Part shown: in pieces, positions 34,018-42,504 of the stretch
Position numbering within the stretch: position 1 is the first letter of the stretch
How the letters are laid out: each line of letters opens with the position of its first letter
Assembly: GCF_001700435.1 (NCBI RefSeq)
Contig: NZ_LYPC01000020.1
Location: forward strand, 187,678-251,677
Reading direction: 5' to 3'
DNA length: 64,000 nt
Source of the DNA: Paenibacillus pectinilyticus
Lineage (GTDB): Bacteria > Bacillota > Bacilli > Paenibacillales > NBRC-103111
Translations under genes and position numbers: made by a program
Notes under the pieces: model-generated
What the model saw: only the letters and a program-made list of their open reading frames with translations
Told to the model about the DNA's origin: nothing
Databases searched by the model: none

Positions 34018-35631
34018 ATGATTAGTGTAAATAACGTGACGCTTCGTTACGGCAAGAGAGCCCTTTTCGAAGACGCCAATATTAAATTCACACCAGGAAA
34101 TTGCTACGGTTTAATCGGAGCGAATGGTGCAGGTAAATCAACTTTTCTTAAAATTCTTTCCGGTGAGATCGAGCCGAACACAGGTGAAGTCAACATCACA
34201 CCAGGCGAGCGTATGGCTGTTCTGAAACAGAATCATTACGAGTTTGATGAGATCGAAGTTTTGAAAACCGTGGTGATGGGTCACTCCCGTCTATTCAAAA
34301 TCATGGAAGAGAAGGATGCACTGTACGCAAAAGCGGATTTCTCTGAAGAAGATGGCATGAGAGCAGCTGAGCTTGAAGGTGAATTTCAAGATCTAGATGG
34401 CTGGCAAGCAGAATCCGATGCAGCTGAGCTTTTGATCGGTCTCGGAATCCCAACATCGATGCATGATACGAAAATGAAGGATCTCGACGGTAACGAGAAA
34501 GTTCGCGTGCTCTTAGCACAAGCTTTATTCGGTAACCCAAACATTCTTTTACTCGATGAGCCTACCAACCATTTGAACTTAGAGTCCATTCGTTGGCTGG
34601 AGCACTTCTTGTCCCGTTTCGAAGGCACTGTTATCGTCGTATCACATGACCGTCACTTCCTAAACCAAGTTTGTACACATATCGCAGATATCGATTTTGG
34701 TAAAATCCAAATGTACGTCGGTAACTACGACTGGTGGTATGAGTCCAGCCAATTGGCTCTTCGTTTGGCACGTGATGCGAACAAGAAAACAGAAGAAAAA
34801 CGTAAAGAGTTGGAAGCCTTTATCGCTCGTTTTAGTGCGAATGCGTCCAAGTCCAAACAAGCGACTTCCCGTAAAAAGCAATTGGAGAAGCTTACGCTTG
34901 AAGATATTCGTCCATCCAGCCGTAAATATCCGTTCATTCACTTCAAAGGTGAGCGTGAAGCTGGTAAGCAATTGCTTGCTGTAGAAGGACTTACAAAAAC
35001 AATTGACGGTGTTAAAGTATTAAATAATGTTTCGTTCACCCTGAACAAGGGTGATAAAGTTGCCTTCGTGGGTGTAGACGGTATTGCCAAAACAACGCTT
35101 TTCAAAATTTTGATGGGCGAAATGGAAGCAGATAGCGGCACGTTCTCATGGGGTGTAACGACTTCACAGGCGTATTTCCCAAAAGACAGCCAAGATTACT
35201 TCAACTCCGAATTAACGCTAGTGGATTGGCTGCGTCAATACTCCAAAGATCCGGATGAGTCATTCCTTCGCGGATTCCTAGGACGTATGTTGTTCTCAGG
35301 CGAGGAAGCGTTGAAGAAAGCGAATGTCCTTTCCGGAGGAGAGAAAGTACGCTGCATGTTCTCGAAAATGATGTTGAGCGGTGCGAATGTACTTATTCTC
35401 GATGAGCCAACGAACCATTTGGATTTGGAATCTATCACAGCGCTTAACAATGGCCTTGTTGATTCCGATTGCACGATGTTGTTCGTCTCCCATGACCATC
35501 AGTTCATTCAAACGATTGCGAATCGCGTCATGGAGTTGACACCGAAAGGTATCATCGACAAAATGGTGACGTACGATGAGTACTTGGAAAGCGAAGATGT
35601 GAAGAAACAACGTGAAGTTCATTACGCATAA
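34018..35631 (+). CDS. ykpA: ABC-F ATPase, YkpA/YbiT type
   Basis: A 537-residue ABC-F protein. Domain 1 is canonical (GANGAGKSTFLK, LLLDEPTNHLN). In domain 2 the P-loop reads GVDGIAKTTLF, with Ala replacing the last Gly of GxxGxGK; the signature LSGGEKVR and ILDEPTNHLD are intact. The linker holds FSANASKSKQATSRKKQ. ATG 34018 (MISVNNVTLRYGKRALF) is the natural start; the frame is open to 33949, inside the inverted-repeat element. This is the third ABC-F in 7 kb. A terminator follows at 35643. Confidence 0.9.
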   Translation: MISVNNVTLRYGKRALFEDANIKFTPGNCYGLIGANGAGKSTFLKILSGEIEPNTGEVNITPGERMAVLKQNHYEFDEIEVLKTVVMGHSRLFKIMEEKDALYAKADFSEEDGMRAAELEGEFQDLDGWQAESDAAELLIGLGIPTSMHDTKMKDLDGNEKVRVLLAQALFGNPNILLLDEPTNHLNLESIRWLEHFLSRFEGTVIVVSHDRHFLNQVCTHIADIDFGKIQMYVGNYDWWYESSQLALRLARDANKKTEEKRKELEAFIARFSANASKSKQATSRKKQLEKLTLEDIRPSSRKYPFIHFKGEREAGKQLLAVEGLTKTIDGVKVLNNVSFTLNKGDKVAFVGVDGIAKTTLFKILMGEMEADSGTFSWGVTTSQAYFPKDSQDYFNSELTLVDWLRQYSKDPDESFLRGFLGRMLFSGEEALKKANVLSGGEKVRCMFSKMMLSGANVLILDEPTNHLDLESITALNNGLVDSDCTMLFVSHDHQFIQTIANRVMELTPKGIIDKMVTYDEYLESEDVKKQREVHYA

Positions 35632-35642
35632 TTGAAAAAGTA

Positions 35643-35678
35643 AAAAGCGCCCTGAAGTATTTCTCTCAGGGCGCTTTT
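35643..35678. terminator. Bidirectional terminator between ykpA and the converging small gene
   Basis: A perfect 13-bp stem AAAAGCGCCCTGA / TCAGGGCGCTTTT with a 10-base loop. A-rich and T-rich flanks on both sides suit termination in either direction. Confidence 0.88.
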
Positions 35679-35696
35679 AGCTACACAAAGTGTTGT

Positions 35697-35918
35697 CTAG
35701 CTGCCGCCAGTGCGACGGCGTTGATTATTTACTTTTTTGGTCATTTGGCTTTTCGCAGTTTGATTGTTATTTCCGGCTGCTTTTGGATTAGCGCGTGCTG
35801 CTGCTTGATCCGCTTGCTTCTGAGCTAGCTTCGCTTTGATCGCGTCGGCTAAGCTGACTTTTTTGACACCTTGTGGCTCGACCTGGTCGGCCTGCTGATC
35901 TTGAGGCTTGTCTGACAT
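35697..35918 (-). CDS. Small basic protein of unknown function
   Basis: A 73-residue low-complexity protein, rich in Gln, Ala, Lys and Asn with a basic end (NNQRRRTGGS). Probably disordered apart from a helix around SLADAIKAKLAQKQADQAAARA. Start is ATG 35918 behind AAGAAGGTG; the frame extends 10 codons upstream without a better site. It has its own convergent terminator at 35643. No function can be assigned. Confidence 0.65.
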   Translation of the reverse strand: MSDKPQDQQADQVEPQGVKKVSLADAIKAKLAQKQADQAAARANPKAAGNNNQTAKSQMTKKVNNQRRRTGGS

Positions 35919-35991
35919 GAGAACACCTTCTTTACGTGGTATATCCATAGTATAATCGAATCAAAGAAAAGATGAAAGAAGGTGTGTGGGG

Positions 35992-36510
35992 ATGTTTGAT
36001 CCGACGATCTATGACAATATCAAAGTCGTGCTCGAAGGGGCTGTCTACGATTTAGACTTGGAAGGTAAAATCATCATAACACGAAGAGAAGATTTGATAG
36101 ACTTGTCCTCGATGTCTCGCACATTTGCTATCGAGTTTGCTCGTAAATTAGGTCTGCCTAGTCAAGCTGAGATTTATCTGCACGTGCATCTGAGCGATTT
36201 GGCAGCTGAGATCTTAGAAAATCCAACAGCTAAGCCAGGTTGTACGCTTATGATAAAGCTTCACACGCATGTGGAGGATCCAGAGTTGGACTGCCCGATG
36301 ATAGAAGCACAATTGAACGCTATATGGGAGCAACGCCCGCGAATTACGCAGCAAATTTCTTACCTATATGGTGAACAACCCGAAGAATATCGCAATCTCA
36401 TTACGCATTCTTTTGGTCGCAAAATTGATGAGAGCCATCTCGATGACTTTTCAGACTTGATCGACTATGCTTTTCAAAGCTTAGTTTGGCTGGATGAAAG
36501 AGGGGCATAG
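35992..36510 (+). CDS. Conserved protein of unknown function
   Basis: A 172-residue soluble, acidic protein (MFDPTIYDNIKVVLEGAVYD at the start) not recognised as a named family. ATG 35992 follows AAGGTG by 8 bases; GTG 35986 is also in frame. TATAAT at 35951-35956 may be its -10. It opens a three-gene operon with the thioredoxin-like gene (stop and start 2 bases apart) and kapB. Confidence 0.7.
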   Translation: MFDPTIYDNIKVVLEGAVYDLDLEGKIIITRREDLIDLSSMSRTFAIEFARKLGLPSQAEIYLHVHLSDLAAEILENPTAKPGCTLMIKLHTHVEDPELDCPMIEAQLNAIWEQRPRITQQISYLYGEQPEEYRNLITHSFGRKIDESHLDDFSDLIDYAFQSLVWLDERGA

Positions 36511-36512
36511 TG

Positions 36513-36842
36513 ATGCAAGAATTAACGCAACAAGAGCTTATAGTCCGTGTCAATGAAGGTGAGGCAGGCCCCTTGGCTGTCTTTATGTATACCCCATTAT
36601 GCGGCACCTGCAAAGTAACCGAGCGCATGCTGGATATTATTTTAACAATGAAACCGAACCTTCCACTGGTCAAATCCAACATTAATTTCCTTCCGCAGAT
36701 TAGCCAAGAATGGCAAATAGCAAGCGTCCCGTGTATCGTGATCATCGAACCAGGGAAAGAGAAGGAATTCATGTATCGGATGCAATCCGTGGATGAGATC
36801 TATCGCAGGCTGAAGCCATTAGTTGAACAAGAATTAGAATAG
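36513..36842 (+). CDS. Thioredoxin-like protein
   Basis: A 109-residue thioredoxin-fold protein with the active site MYTPLCGTCK (CxxC, near residues 30-33) and the cis-Pro strand ASVPCIVI. It lacks a signal peptide or membrane anchor, so it should act in the cytosol. CGTC rather than CGPC suggests a small specialised redox protein. It lies between an unknown gene and kapB in one operon. Confidence 0.85.
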   Translation: MQELTQQELIVRVNEGEAGPLAVFMYTPLCGTCKVTERMLDIILTMKPNLPLVKSNINFLPQISQEWQIASVPCIVIIEPGKEKEFMYRMQSVDEIYRRLKPLVEQELE

Positions 36843-36856
36843 GAGTTGATTATACG

Positions 36857-37243
36857 ATGAGTTTTCAAGTAGGAGACCATGTTATCGCTGAGTACAAAAC
36901 AGGAGTTTATTACGGTGAGGTCGTTGAAATGTCCAATAGCATGAAGGCGGCTGTTCGCATTCTAGCTGTGAAAGAGCATCCGACACAAGGGGATTTACAT
37001 AATCCGATGGATCCAAGTGTTGCATTTTTTCATCAAAGACGGGCGTTATCCCACCAGGAAATTGCCTTAATGCCACTAGCGACGATTCGTCCTTATACGG
37101 GTGCAGTTCCAGCGTATCAAGATTCTCTGAAGAGAGCGTTATTGGCTCAGATCGATAAGCTGTCGGACATGGAAGCTTGGGCCCGACGCTCTCTGCAGGA
37201 GCTTGATCAGCTGAATAAGGAATATTTTCCACCGTCCAATTAA
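36857..37243 (+). CDS. kapB: Sporulation phosphorelay protein KapB
   Basis: A 128-residue protein matching the KapB family: VGDHVIAEYKTGVYYGEVVE, then VKEHPTQGDLHNP, VAFFHQRRAL and a C-terminal helix QELDQLNKEYF. In B. subtilis KapB is needed for KinB-dependent input to the sporulation phosphorelay. Despite the family name no lipobox is visible here, and no KinB gene is in the window. The last bases overlap the converging gene at 37240 by 4. Confidence 0.82.
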   Translation: MSFQVGDHVIAEYKTGVYYGEVVEMSNSMKAAVRILAVKEHPTQGDLHNPMDPSVAFFHQRRALSHQEIALMPLATIRPYTGAVPAYQDSLKRALLAQIDKLSDMEAWARRSLQELDQLNKEYFPPSN

Positions 37244-37461
37244 GAAACTTCGAGGTACAATTTCGTGCCGTCGTTGTATTTGAAAATAGCCACATCACCA
37301 ATGATCTCGATAAGCGAGATCATTTTTAATTTTCTGCGGAATTCGAAATGAAGCTCATATTCCTTTAATTTACTCGAGAGAAGCTCCATATGGGAACGTT
37401 TATGAGTGAAATTCATCACGGGGATCGATTTATTCTTGAAACGGATTGTGTTAGCTTGCAT
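37240..37461 (-). CDS. Small conserved protein of unknown function
   Basis: A 73-residue protein with a good AAAGGAGGG site before its ATG. Sequence pattern (NTIRFKNKSIPV ... SLIEIIGDVAIFKYNDGTKLYLEVS) suggests a small beta-rich domain. It faces kapB tail to tail with a 4-base overlap and no separate terminator. Not recognised as a named family. Confidence 0.7.
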   Translation of the reverse strand: MQANTIRFKNKSIPVMNFTHKRSHMELLSSKLKEYELHFEFRRKLKMISLIEIIGDVAIFKYNDGTKLYLEVS

Positions 37462-37705
37462 GTCAAGCCCTCCTTTACACCTGTTACTAATGTCTTACAC
37501 CTATTAGGATACATTTCAAATGTTAAATATGTTTATGAGCAACTATTAAAAAAGTTTTAGCATTTTATTATATGTGAATAATAGCGCTACAGGGCTAGTT
37601 CCGATAAGATAAATTTTGGAGGGGCAGATTCTTGTGTTGCGGGGAAAGTTAACCCCATTTATAATAGATAAGATTGTATTCTAACAGGTTCTGGAGGGTC
37701 ACAGC

Positions 37706-38782
37706 ATGTCAATAGTAAAACCAACTCGTATCGGGATTATAGGCTCCGGAAATATCGGGAATGTCCATATGGAGACGTTCAAAACCATGCCAGGAGCGCA
37801 GCTAGCAGGCGTAACGGACGTCTATTTGCCGCTTGCAGAGACGAGAGCGAAAGAGCACAACATTGAGCAGGTATATGCAAATTCAGATAAATTGTTAGCG
37901 GATCCGTCCATTGATGCGGTTGTCATTGCCGTTTCTAATGAATGGCATGCACCACTTGCTGTTCAGGCTTTAGAAGCTGGGAAGCATGTTTTGCTTGAAA
38001 AGCCGATGGCGATTGATTTGGCTTCTGCACGTCTTATCGTTGAAGCTGAGCGCAAAGCAGGCAAGATTCTCATGATTCCCCACCAAATGCGCTGGGAAGC
38101 ATCATCGATTGCCGTCAAGGAGCAGGTCGAGAAAGGTGCGCTAGGAGACATTTATCATGCCAAAGCGAGCTATTTGAGACGTAAAGGGATCCCAGGCTGG
38201 GGCACTTGGTTTACGCAAATGGAGAAATCAGGCGGTGGGCCGCTGATTGATTTGGGTGTACATATGTTAGATTTAACCATGTATTTGATGGGTAATCCAA
38301 AGCCTGTTTCCGTCTATGGCGCGACTTATGCAGAATTTGGACCTCGAAAGCAAGGGATTGGCACATGGGGTGCTCCGAATTGGCAAGGGAAGTTCGACGT
38401 TGAGGACTTAGCGACGGCTTTGGTGAAATTCGACAATGGTGCTACGCTTTCGTTAGATGTAAGCTGGGCTGGTTTGCTTGAAACGGATAATTTGCCTGTC
38501 GTACAGCTCCTAGGAACAGAGGGTGGTGCATATTTGAAAGGTGCCAAAGGGAAGCTTTTTGCTGAGAAATTCGATCGAATTGTGGAAACGGAGCTTGGCG
38601 CGCCAGCAGCAAATGATGATCCGCGAGCACGGATGGTTCAGCATTTCTTATCAGCCATTGAAAGTGGATCTCAACCGATCACTTCAGTCATGACTGGCTA
38701 CACGAATAATTTGATCCTTGATGCGATTTACCGTTCGTCGCAAACAGGCGATGAAGTGAAATTGAACTGGGACATCGAGTAG
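37706..38782 (+). CDS. Gfo/Idh/MocA family NAD(P)-dependent oxidoreductase
   Basis: A 358-residue oxidoreductase. Rossmann motif GIIGSGNIGNVHMETF near the start, the EKPMAIDL segment with catalytic Lys near residue 100, and GGGPLIDLGVHMLDLTMYL in the C-terminal domain are the family marks. Substrates are usually sugars or inositols; this one cannot be specified. Strong GGAGGGT site. The TRIC-like gene follows after 16 bases. Confidence 0.92.
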   Translation: MSIVKPTRIGIIGSGNIGNVHMETFKTMPGAQLAGVTDVYLPLAETRAKEHNIEQVYANSDKLLADPSIDAVVIAVSNEWHAPLAVQALEAGKHVLLEKPMAIDLASARLIVEAERKAGKILMIPHQMRWEASSIAVKEQVEKGALGDIYHAKASYLRRKGIPGWGTWFTQMEKSGGGPLIDLGVHMLDLTMYLMGNPKPVSVYGATYAEFGPRKQGIGTWGAPNWQGKFDVEDLATALVKFDNGATLSLDVSWAGLLETDNLPVVQLLGTEGGAYLKGAKGKLFAEKFDRIVETELGAPAANDDPRARMVQHFLSAIESGSQPITSVMTGYTNNLILDAIYRSSQTGDEVKLNWDIE

Positions 38783-38798
38783 ACAGGGGCTGCAAGTC

Positions 38799-39434
38799 GT
38801 GAACTGGGAGTTATTTAGTATCATCGGAACGATCGCCTTCGCAGTGAGTGGTGCGATCGTGGCGATGGAAGAGGAATATGATATCTTAGGTGTGTACGTT
38901 CTTGGCCTTGTCACGGCATTTGGCGGGGGGATCATTCGGAACTTGCTCATCGGTAAACCCATCGTGCTCCTATGGGAGCAAGGCATGTACTTTCAAATCG
39001 CTTTATTTGCGATGACGATTGTATTTTTTAGCCCAGTAAAGTTCATTCGATTATGGAAAACCTGGGAAGCCTTCTTTGATGCGATCGGTTTAGCGGCTTT
39101 CGCTATCCAAGGAGCGTTATACGCAACGAACATGGGGCATCCATTAAGTGCCATTATCGTCGCAGCAGTACTGACAGGGATTGGCGGCGGGATGGTCAGG
39201 GATGTACTAGCTGGGCGCAAGCCATTAGTACTCAAGGATGAAATTTACGCGGTCTGGGGCATGCTTGCAGGTGCATTAGTCGGACTTGGTTGGAATCAAG
39301 GCACATGGCAGTTAGCTATTTTATTTTCGTTAATCGTCATATTGCGAATGTTCTCCGTGAATTATAAATGGAAGCTGCCCAAAAGATCGCTTCGCGAATC
39401 CATGATTGAATCTTCGCGAAGATCGGATTCCTAG
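38799..39434 (+). CDS. TRIC/UPF0126 family membrane protein (YvgT-like)
   Basis: A 211-residue protein with about seven hydrophobic segments and two internal repeats, each with a glycine-rich turn: TAFGGGIIRNLLIG and TGIGGGMVRDVLAG. Bacterial homologues form trimeric cation channels. Start GTG 38799. The tail (KLPKRSLRESMIESSRRSDS) is basic and cytoplasmic. Confidence 0.88.
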   Translation: MNWELFSIIGTIAFAVSGAIVAMEEEYDILGVYVLGLVTAFGGGIIRNLLIGKPIVLLWEQGMYFQIALFAMTIVFFSPVKFIRLWKTWEAFFDAIGLAAFAIQGALYATNMGHPLSAIIVAAVLTGIGGGMVRDVLAGRKPLVLKDEIYAVWGMLAGALVGLGWNQGTWQLAILFSLIVILRMFSVNYKWKLPKRSLRESMIESSRRSDS

Positions 39435-39472
39435 TCTTATTGGGAGACAGTTTTACATAGGAGGTGAGTTAG

Positions 39473-39952
39473 TTGGAATCTTCATTCAGCCAACAACAGA
39501 AAATTTCAGCAGAGACAATTGCTTCGCGGATTACATCCGTGAAAGAATTGCTTCAAACAGAGTTAGATCTTTATGAAATAGCTAAGGATTCCGAAACAGG
39601 CGAGCATTATCTTCATTATGCTTATATGCATCGTGACTTCTCGAATACAGGCGTACCGGAGTCTTTTCATTACTTACTACCTATCGAGAGTGATGATGTG
39701 CTTGGGATGATTTTTGGAGAGCAGGGATATGCCTATCCGGAGCATTGGAAATCTGCCTTTTTACGAAATGGGCCTGAGGGCTTCTATATCTGGTTCGACC
39801 CTTCTCATGAAGATGAACAGACTGAAGACGAGGCTATCGCGGCTGATTTGATGCAAAAGCTAAGAGCTTTCCATGATCAGGGTAATGTAGATCCAGAGGC
39901 GGTTCGCAAGCTTTTGGAGGACATTGACGACACGCGGAAGAAAGACGAGTAG
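39473..39952 (+). CDS. Conserved acidic protein of unknown function
   Basis: A 159-residue soluble protein starting at TTG 39473, 6 bases after AGGAGGTGA, one of the best ribosome sites in the window. N-terminal helix, a Tyr-rich middle (EHYLHYAYMHRDF, FGEQGYAYPEHW) and an acidic C-terminus. No family recognised and no membrane segment. Confidence 0.72.
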   Translation: MESSFSQQQKISAETIASRITSVKELLQTELDLYEIAKDSETGEHYLHYAYMHRDFSNTGVPESFHYLLPIESDDVLGMIFGEQGYAYPEHWKSAFLRNGPEGFYIWFDPSHEDEQTEDEAIAADLMQKLRAFHDQGNVDPEAVRKLLEDIDDTRKKDE

Positions 39953-40405
39953 TTGTGTGATTTGAGAAATATGTAGCCTTTACTTAGGCCGTTCTATTTG
40001 GAACGGCTTGGGTGGAGGTTTTTTTATTAGTTGGATGTTGGAGGGGGATGTAAGACTTAGCCTTGACTCGAATAGGAACCAGTAGTTCCAACGCTAGCTC
40101 AAATCCAAATCAGTAATAATACTAACTGCATGATTTCCATAGACAAGCCCCACAAACCCGACAAAACTGCAAAAGTGCAGGCTTATTGGTGCTTTTTTGA
40201 TGGAAATATTTTTACATTTATTTATATTTTAAACAAAAAATATCTAATAAAAAATGCGCTTTTGCAGGCTTTATAAAAAAAGGTTACTCAACATGCTTAT
40301 AAGGACGCTATCAGATGTTTTTCTAAATAAAAGTAGTAAAAATAAGGGTTTTGGACCATATTAACACTAAAGTCAATCTGAATGAGAAAGGGGGCTAATC
40401 GAAAC
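39953..40405. other. AT-rich intergenic region with hairpin and inverted repeat
   Basis: 453 bases without a gene. A 7-bp hairpin GCCGTTC/GAACGGC (39988-40007) may end the upstream gene, although its T run begins 11 bases later. Arms CTGCAAAAGTGC (40167-40178) and GCGCTTTTGCAG (40256-40267) pair 11 of 12 across a very AT-rich 77-base spacer. A CATATTA motif at 40357 resembles a sporulation-sigma -10, but no matching -35 was found. Confidence 0.5.
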
Positions 40406-40558
40406 ATGGAGATGGATGAATATCATTTTGCAAATTTAGGGATTCATGAGGAATTGATGCAGGATCTTCGTAACCTGGAGGCTCGTATGAAAGAGGAATT
40501 AGGCTATGAAATTGCGCTAATTGCGTATACCAAGGAACTGGACGGGCTTCCGAGTTAG
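40406..40558 (+). CDS. 50-residue acidic protein next to a spore lipoprotein gene
   Basis: ATG 40406, 12 bases after AAAGGGGG, encodes 50 residues (start MEMDEYHFANLGIHEELMQD) that are mostly helical and acidic, without membrane segment or Cys. It lies 75 bases before the YhcN/YlaJ-type lipoprotein gene and is probably co-expressed. No family recognised. Codon pattern and ribosome site support coding. Confidence 0.6.
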   Translation: MEMDEYHFANLGIHEELMQDLRNLEARMKEELGYEIALIAYTKELDGLPS

Positions 40559-40633
40559 TAAAAGAGGAATTAAGAATTGTAATTCGGTAAGTGAGTAAGT
40601 TATGGAATCTACAGATATAGAGGGGGAATAACG

Positions 40634-41329
40634 ATGAACGCTGTGAAAATGTCCGTTCTGATGACGGCTGCAATCGTAGGTTTGACAGGGTGTACGGCGG
40701 CAGCGGGTACGAATAAAAACAAGGAAACGATGGTTTCCATACAGAGTAGTGGGAGCTCCGATTTCAGTAATCATAACTCGAAAGGTGCTATGGCATCTTT
40801 CGAAACAAACCAAAACCACCGTGCACACGCAGGGCACGCTTTGGGGACGCAATCCAAAACAATAGATGAGAAAACGCATCGCAACACGTATCTATCCATG
40901 AACCGTGAAGTGGCAGATCAAGTCATGCAGGCCGCTCGCCTAGGCTCGACTGTTGTGGCTATGACGGATACTAATATTTATGTGGCTGTTGATATGGGCG
41001 GGATGAAGGATAATACGACAATGACTGACCAATCCAAGCAGCTAAGCAAAAATAACGATCCTACTAAAGAAGCAGGGTTGTTCGGCTCAGGTATGGGAGC
41101 ACAAATGGATTGGGTCTCAGCGAAACCCATACCAATGGATAGCAGCAACGCGATCCGTCATTTGTTAACGCGCATTTATCCGGATTCCACGATTTATATA
41201 TCGTCTAATCCACTTTTTGTGAATCGAATGATGTATTATGACATGCAGCAGCGCAATAACAAACGAATGGATACATATTTGAACGAGTTTAATACGATGG
41301 TTAAATATGCTTTTAATAGTAGCAAATGA
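40634..41329 (+). CDS. YhcN/YlaJ-type sporulation lipoprotein
   Basis: A 231-residue lipoprotein: signal peptide with lipobox LTGC (Cys near residue 20), a Ser/Asn/His-rich linker to about residue 75, and a C-terminal domain with VADQVMQAARLGSTVVAMTDTNIYVAVDM, the pattern of YhcN/YlaJ spore proteins, which are in the inner spore membrane and affect germination. A GAGGGGGAA site precedes the ATG. It overlaps the next gene by 4 bases. Confidence 0.82.
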   Translation: MNAVKMSVLMTAAIVGLTGCTAAAGTNKNKETMVSIQSSGSSDFSNHNSKGAMASFETNQNHRAHAGHALGTQSKTIDEKTHRNTYLSMNREVADQVMQAARLGSTVVAMTDTNIYVAVDMGGMKDNTTMTDQSKQLSKNNDPTKEAGLFGSGMGAQMDWVSAKPIPMDSSNAIRHLLTRIYPDSTIYISSNPLFVNRMMYYDMQQRNNKRMDTYLNEFNTMVKYAFNSSK

Positions 41330-41538
41330 GTAATAAATATAAGGTTCGTGCGTACTGCAGCTCGCAAACATGTGATTACATGCATAAAGAAGATATGATG
41401 CTAGCCATCAATTATGAAACTGCCTATAGCTTGGCCCAGCATTATAATGATTTTCCATCTAAACCATTGTGTCCATCCTGTGGTGAAGCGATGTCTTTCT
41501 ATGCGTTTTCGGTCATCGAGGAGCCTTGGTTTACGTAA
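41326..41538 (+). CDS. Small Cys-containing (zinc-ribbon-like) protein
   Basis: A 70-residue protein with CSSQTC near the start and CPSCGEAM near residue 50, spacing that could bind one zinc ion as a ribbon. It starts within the stop of the lipoprotein gene (ATGA) and is thus translationally coupled to it. Function unknown. Confidence 0.68.
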   Translation: MSNKYKVRAYCSSQTCDYMHKEDMMLAINYETAYSLAQHYNDFPSKPLCPSCGEAMSFYAFSVIEEPWFT

Positions 41539-41610
41539 GTGGCTTGACAATAGGCGCTTTCCTGATAAATAGTAAGAAGATATTGCAATCAGGAAAGGAT
41601 CACCATCACC

Positions 41611-42504
41611 ATGCAAATAGCGTCATTGAAGATAGAACACCTGCCGAAAGAGCTTCATTTAACCATTCTAGATCGACAAAAGAACGTATATACGACGGAG
41701 GATCGCAATTTGATTGGCGTAGCAGCCTATGAAGCCCCGACAGAGGAGCTTCTTACGGATGCGATTCTTTCCCTCTTTTTAGGTAAAAATGTACTGCTGA
41801 AGGGGCCGACGGGTTCTGGCAAAACCAAACTGGCGGAGCATGTTTCGGCTATTTATAACCAGCCTATGCATAGTGTCAATTGTTCCACAGATTTGGATGC
41901 AGAAGCGTTGCTAGGATTCAAAACATTAACGCATGACGAAAATGGCCGCAGTCAAATCGCGTTTATTCCTGGGCCAATTATGAAAGCTATGACCAAAGGG
42001 CATTTGCTGTATATTGATGAAATTAATATGGCCAAGCCGGAAACCCTGCCATTGATTAATGGTGTACTGGATCATCGCAGATCGATTACGAACCCGTTTA
42101 CTGGTGAGGTTGTTAAAGCACATCCGGATTTTCGAGTGCTGGCGGCCATCAACGAGGGGTACATTGGTACAGTCCCTTTAAACGAAGCACTCAAGAATCG
42201 ATTTGTAACAATTGATATTCCGTATTTGCAAGGCGAGGCTTTGTTTCAGTTAGTCAAAAGTCGTTCCGTACTGCGCGATGAGAAATTGATTCGCATATTT
42301 GTTCAGCTATCAGCGGATTTACTTTCTCTGATTGAAATGGGCCAATTACCTGATGAAGCGGGGTCCATTAGAGCCTTGTTAGATGCCTGCGATCTAGCAG
42401 CCTATATTCCGGCTATGCGGGCTGTAACGCGAGCGATCGCAGATAAGCTAGAAGATGAAAGGGAACGTGCAGCTGTGATGAATGCGGCTGAAACGTTTTT
42501 TTAA
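41611..42504 (+). CDS. MoxR/NorQ-type AAA+ ATPase (YojN-like)
   Basis: A 297-residue AAA+ protein: Walker A GPTGSGKTKLAEHV near residue 67, a Walker B LLYIDEIN near 133, and the arginine-finger segment NEALKNRFV. MoxR-type ATPases act as chaperones with a VWA-domain partner to mature metalloenzymes or other complexes; the partner follows at once with a 23-base overlap. B. subtilis YojN-YojO is the likely equivalent pair. The client is not known. Confidence 0.9.
   Translation: MQIASLKIEHLPKELHLTILDRQKNVYTTEDRNLIGVAAYEAPTEELLTDAILSLFLGKNVLLKGPTGSGKTKLAEHVSAIYNQPMHSVNCSTDLDAEALLGFKTLTHDENGRSQIAFIPGPIMKAMTKGHLLYIDEINMAKPETLPLINGVLDHRRSITNPFTGEVVKAHPDFRVLAAINEGYIGTVPLNEALKNRFVTIDIPYLQGEALFQLVKSRSVLRDEKLIRIFVQLSADLLSLIEMGQLPDEAGSIRALLDACDLAAYIPAMRAVTRAIADKLEDERERAAVMNAAETFF

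Noticed and set aside
33949..34018. Longer N-terminus for ykpA from 33949
   Set aside because: The extra 23 codons come from the inverted-repeat element; ABC-F alignment starts at MISVNNVTLRYG (34018).
40330..40365. Sporulation-sigma promoter before the 50-residue ORF
   Set aside because: A CATATTA -10-like motif exists but no -35 at the right distance could be found.
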